37,184 bases of DNA from assembly GCA_902544345.1 (NCBI GenBank), contig CACCBT010000005.1, positions 1-37,184 on the forward strand. Direction: 5' to 3'. The notes under the pieces are model-generated. The model had not been told where the DNA came from and ran no database searches. It worked only from the letters and a program-made list of their open reading frames with translations. Of the stretch, positions 34,459 through 37,184 are shown one piece after another. The position numbers were made by a program, and so were the translations under genes. Each line of letters starts with the position of its first letter. Position 1 is the first letter of the stretch. The stretch comes from an uncultured Pelagibacteraceae bacterium (GTDB taxonomy: Bacteria; Pseudomonadota; Alphaproteobacteria; Pelagibacterales; Pelagibacteraceae).

Positions 34459-35979
34459 TTAGGACAATTTAGGGAGTAAAACCTCAACTTGAGCTCCTTT
34501 TGTATTTATCCTATTTGAAGCTGCTATTGTTCCTTTATGTAATTGGACAATATTTTTTACAATATTTAAACCTAAGCCGGAGTGTTTTCCAAAACTCGTG
34601 GGTCTGTTACTATAAAAACGTTTAAAAATTTTCTGAGGCGAAGTTTCAGCAAAGCCAGGTCCCTCATCTTTAACTGATACTAATAGATTACTAGACGTTT
34701 CTTCAAGACCAATCTCAATTTTTTGGTTATCTTTGCTAAACGAGATTGAGTTATCCAATAAATTAGCAACAACTTGCTCTAACCTGTTGCTAATACCGAA
34801 TATGAAATGACCATTTTTACTTTTTATTTTATTAACAACATTTATCTCAATTTTTTTGTTTTGATTAATAAGATCTTGGTTAAAGTCTTCCACTACACTA
34901 TTGACAATTTCAACTAAATTAATTTTACTCATTTTTTCTCGAGATAAAGATGCTTCGTCTTTTAACATTTGAGTGTAATCTGTTATTAATCTTTCTATCC
35001 TTTCTACATCATGATTTATTATTTTAAGAAGTTTTTCTCCCTCATTTTTTTCGGTAGTTTTGTCTAAAAGTTCTGAAGCACTTTTTAAAGATGCAAGTGG
35101 ATTTCTTATTTCATGAGCTAAATCGTTTGAAAATGTTTCTGCTCTATTAGTCCGTTGTTGTAATTCTTTAGTCATTTCATCAATTGACTGTGTAAGTTTT
35201 CCAATTTCATCATTTCTGATAAAAACTTTATTTATGTCGATTGTTTGGTTAGATTTTTTTTTAACACCGTCACTGAACTTGACCAAAAGTCCAATTGGCT
35301 TAAGAATATATTTATTTAAAAATAGAGAAAAAATTAAAATCACAATTGCAACAGCAATCATAGTTCTTATTATAAATGCTTTTCTCTCTTTCACAGCAGT
35401 GGTGATGTCATTTGCTTGCTCTGAAACTACAATATAGCCAATATCATTGTTTTGAAACTTGATTTTACTAAGCGTACTTACAAAAAAATTATTTTTTTTG
35501 TAGTTTGATACGGTCATTATTTCATCATTATATTTATTTGTAATAATATCTTTAATTTCGTCTATTTCCTCTTCTTCAAGTCTTTCTTCAATATCTGGCT
35601 TAATTGTTTCACTGCCTAAGGCTTCCTCAAAAATTATGTCTGATCCTGTAAAAACACTTTGATCCAAATCTAAAATGTTTGTATCGCCAATTAGATTTCC
35701 CGATAAATCATAAAATTGGACACGGTCTAGACTTTGAAATAAAAATCTAGTAGAGAGCAAGAAATTTCTAATTCCCTCTTTAGTATATTTTATATTAAGT
35801 CTTTCAAGATTATCTTTGGTGTTATTAATTACTATTTTATGATTATCTGATCTTTCTTTTACAAGATTTGGTTGGATTGCTTCAAGATATATAATTGTAA
35901 AAAGTCCTAAAACAGAAAAAACTGTGAGGTTAATAATTAAGAACTTCTTTAGAATAGAAGCTGATTTTTTTTGTTTCAT
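34459..35979 (-). CDS. chvG: Sensor histidine kinase, ChvG/ExoS-like
   Basis: HAMP-like region, FSNDLAHEIRNPLASLKSASELL H-box, NRLEQVVANLLDNSISFS, HSGLGLNIVKNIVQLHKG; adjacent to an OmpR-family regulator. Confidence 0.92.
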   Translation of the reverse strand: MKQKKSASILKKFLIINLTVFSVLGLFTIIYLEAIQPNLVKERSDNHKIVINNTKDNLERLNIKYTKEGIRNFLLSTRFLFQSLDRVQFYDLSGNLIGDTNILDLDQSVFTGSDIIFEEALGSETIKPDIEERLEEEEIDEIKDIITNKYNDEIMTVSNYKKNNFFVSTLSKIKFQNNDIGYIVVSEQANDITTAVKERKAFIIRTMIAVAIVILIFSLFLNKYILKPIGLLVKFSDGVKKKSNQTIDINKVFIRNDEIGKLTQSIDEMTKELQQRTNRAETFSNDLAHEIRNPLASLKSASELLDKTTEKNEGEKLLKIINHDVERIERLITDYTQMLKDEASLSREKMSKINLVEIVNSVVEDFNQDLINQNKKIEINVVNKIKSKNGHFIFGISNRLEQVVANLLDNSISFSKDNQKIEIGLEETSSNLLVSVKDEGPGFAETSPQKIFKRFYSNRPTSFGKHSGLGLNIVKNIVQLHKGTIAASNRINTKGAQVEVLLPKLS

Positions 35980-36677
35980 TAGCTAACATTCCATCTATAT
36001 CCACTTCCATATCTGGTTTCAATCGCAGAAAACTTTTCATCTACTTTTTTAAACTTTTTTCTTATTCTTTTTACGTGACTATCAATAGTTCTATCTTCAA
36101 TTTCTGTATTCTCTTTATATGCTATGTCCATTAAATGGGCTCTTTCTTTAATAACGCCAGGTCTTTTAGCCAATTCTTTAACAATTAAAAATTCTGTGGT
36201 AGTAAGCTTATCTGGCAAAGCTTTTCCATTCCACTCACATTCTAGCTGGGCAGGATCCAGTTTCAATTTTCCATGACTAATTATATTTTTTGTATCGTCA
36301 ACAGTATTAGTTTTTTTTCTTAATTGAACTCTTATTCTCTCAATTAAAACTTTAGTAGAAAAACCTCCAGATTTTTTAACAAAATCATCTGCTCCTAACT
36401 TCAAACCAAGTAGTTCGTCAACTTCATCATCTTTTGATGTCAAAAAGATAATTGGAATTGACATTTTTTTTTTGAGTTTTTTTAGCAACTCTTCTCCGTC
36501 CATCCTAGGCATTTTGATGTCTAATATTGCTAAATCGGGTGGATTTCTTGTTAATCCTATTAAAGCGGTCTCACCGTCAATATAAGTTTGAACTTTAAAT
36601 CCCTCTCTCTCTAAAGCCATGCTTATGCTAGTGAGTATGTTTCTATCATCATCTACTAAAGCAATTGTATGTGTCAT
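35979..36677 (-). CDS. chvI: OmpR-family response regulator, ChvI-like
   Basis: TIALVDDDRNILTSISMALEREGF, DLAILDIKMPRMDGEELL, IDSHVKRIRKKF winged helix. Confidence 0.93.
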   Translation of the reverse strand: MTHTIALVDDDRNILTSISMALEREGFKVQTYIDGETALIGLTRNPPDLAILDIKMPRMDGEELLKKLKKKMSIPIIFLTSKDDEVDELLGLKLGADDFVKKSGGFSTKVLIERIRVQLRKKTNTVDDTKNIISHGKLKLDPAQLECEWNGKALPDKLTTTEFLIVKELAKRPGVIKERAHLMDIAYKENTEIEDRTIDSHVKRIRKKFKKVDEKFSAIETRYGSGYRWNVS

Positions 36678-36716
36678 ATTTTTATTCTCTTAATTTTATT
36701 GTCAAAATTTAGGCGT

Positions 36717-37184
36717 TTAATGGGCTTCTCCCCAATTGTTTCCGGAGCTAATACTAACTTCTAATGGTATTGAAAACATATGATGTTCTGAACTTGAAAC
36801 TGATGTCATCGCATGTTTAACTATTTTTTTCACTTCAGTCTCATCTTTTTTTGAACTCTCAAAAATAAGTTCGTCATGTATTTGTAAAAGCATTTTTGCT
36901 TTTTTCTTTTTTTCAAGAATTTTGTCAATTTTTATCATTGCTAACCTGATAATATCAGCAGCTGATCCTTGTATTGGAGCATTAATTGCTGCTCTTTCCT
37001 GAAATGCTCGTACACTAAAATTTTTATCATTAATTCCTCTTAAGTGAATTCTTCTACCAAAAATATTTGTGACAAACCCCTGTTTCCTGCAAGTTTTTAT
37101 TGTCGTATTCATATAATCTTTGATCTCAGGAAATTTTTTAAAGTATGAATTAATAAAGTTCAAAGCTTCTTCGTTTGACACTGA
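36717..37184 (-). CDS. polA: DNA polymerase I, C-terminal polymerase fragment (5' end of gene outside window)
   Basis: YMNTTIKTCRKQGFVTNIFGRRIHLRGINDKNFSVRAFQERAAINAPIQGSAADIIRLAMIKI, LLQIHDELIFE. Confidence 0.97.
   Translation of the reverse strand, partial: SVSNEEALNFINSYFKKFPEIKDYMNTTIKTCRKQGFVTNIFGRRIHLRGINDKNFSVRAFQERAAINAPIQGSAADIIRLAMIKIDKILEKKKKAKMLLQIHDELIFESSKKDETEVKKIVKHAMTSVSSSEHHMFSIPLEVSISSGNNWGEAH

Noticed and set aside
33881-35437. Plus ORFs 33881..34159 and 35234..35437
   Set aside because: Antisense to ahcY and chvG.
1-37184. CRISPR array, integrase/transposase, prophage or tRNA-anchored island
   Set aside because: No direct-repeat array, no recognisable mobile-element genes and no tRNA-like cloverleaf seen by eye; a tRNAscan/minced run would be needed to exclude them formally.

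Overview
AT-rich chromosomal window from a streamlined marine alphaproteobacterium. Protein content and gene style suggest SAR11/Pelagibacterales, but that placement is inference from protein recognition, not a database result. The window is densely packed with about 45 protein-coding genes, mostly housekeeping or core-accessory. On the minus strand these include sbcB(partial)-rmuC-ADP-ribosylglycohydrolase-rlmN, purE-purK, ybgC, cfa, alkA, murU-amgK-tsaE-ahcY-chvG-chvI and polA(partial). On the plus strand they include an FAH-family hydrolase, a YedK/HMCES protein, a TauD-like dioxygenase, an MBL-fold hydrolase, a GT9 glycosyltransferase, a prolyl oligopeptidase, an Hsp20, an NCS2 purine permease, msrA-sulfurtransferase-RND efflux and gpmA. 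I saw no tRNA, rRNA, CRISPR array, transposase or prophage. The most interesting signals are non-coding or very small: (i) a sigma32-like promoter followed by a compact ROSE-type RNA thermometer at the hsp20 start; (ii) a 12-bp perfect hairpin with a GNRA tetraloop over the likely start codon of the MBL hydrolase; (iii) a nested-stem leader upstream of the purine permease; (iv) a 21-aa basic microprotein ORF overlapping the stop and start codons of its neighbours; (v) a 14-bp palindrome inside the spacer of a near-consensus divergent promoter; (vi) a lysine-rich, histone-H1-like tail fused to a coiled coil and an unrecognised C-terminal region; (vii) an RND adaptor apparently lacking its alpha-hairpin.
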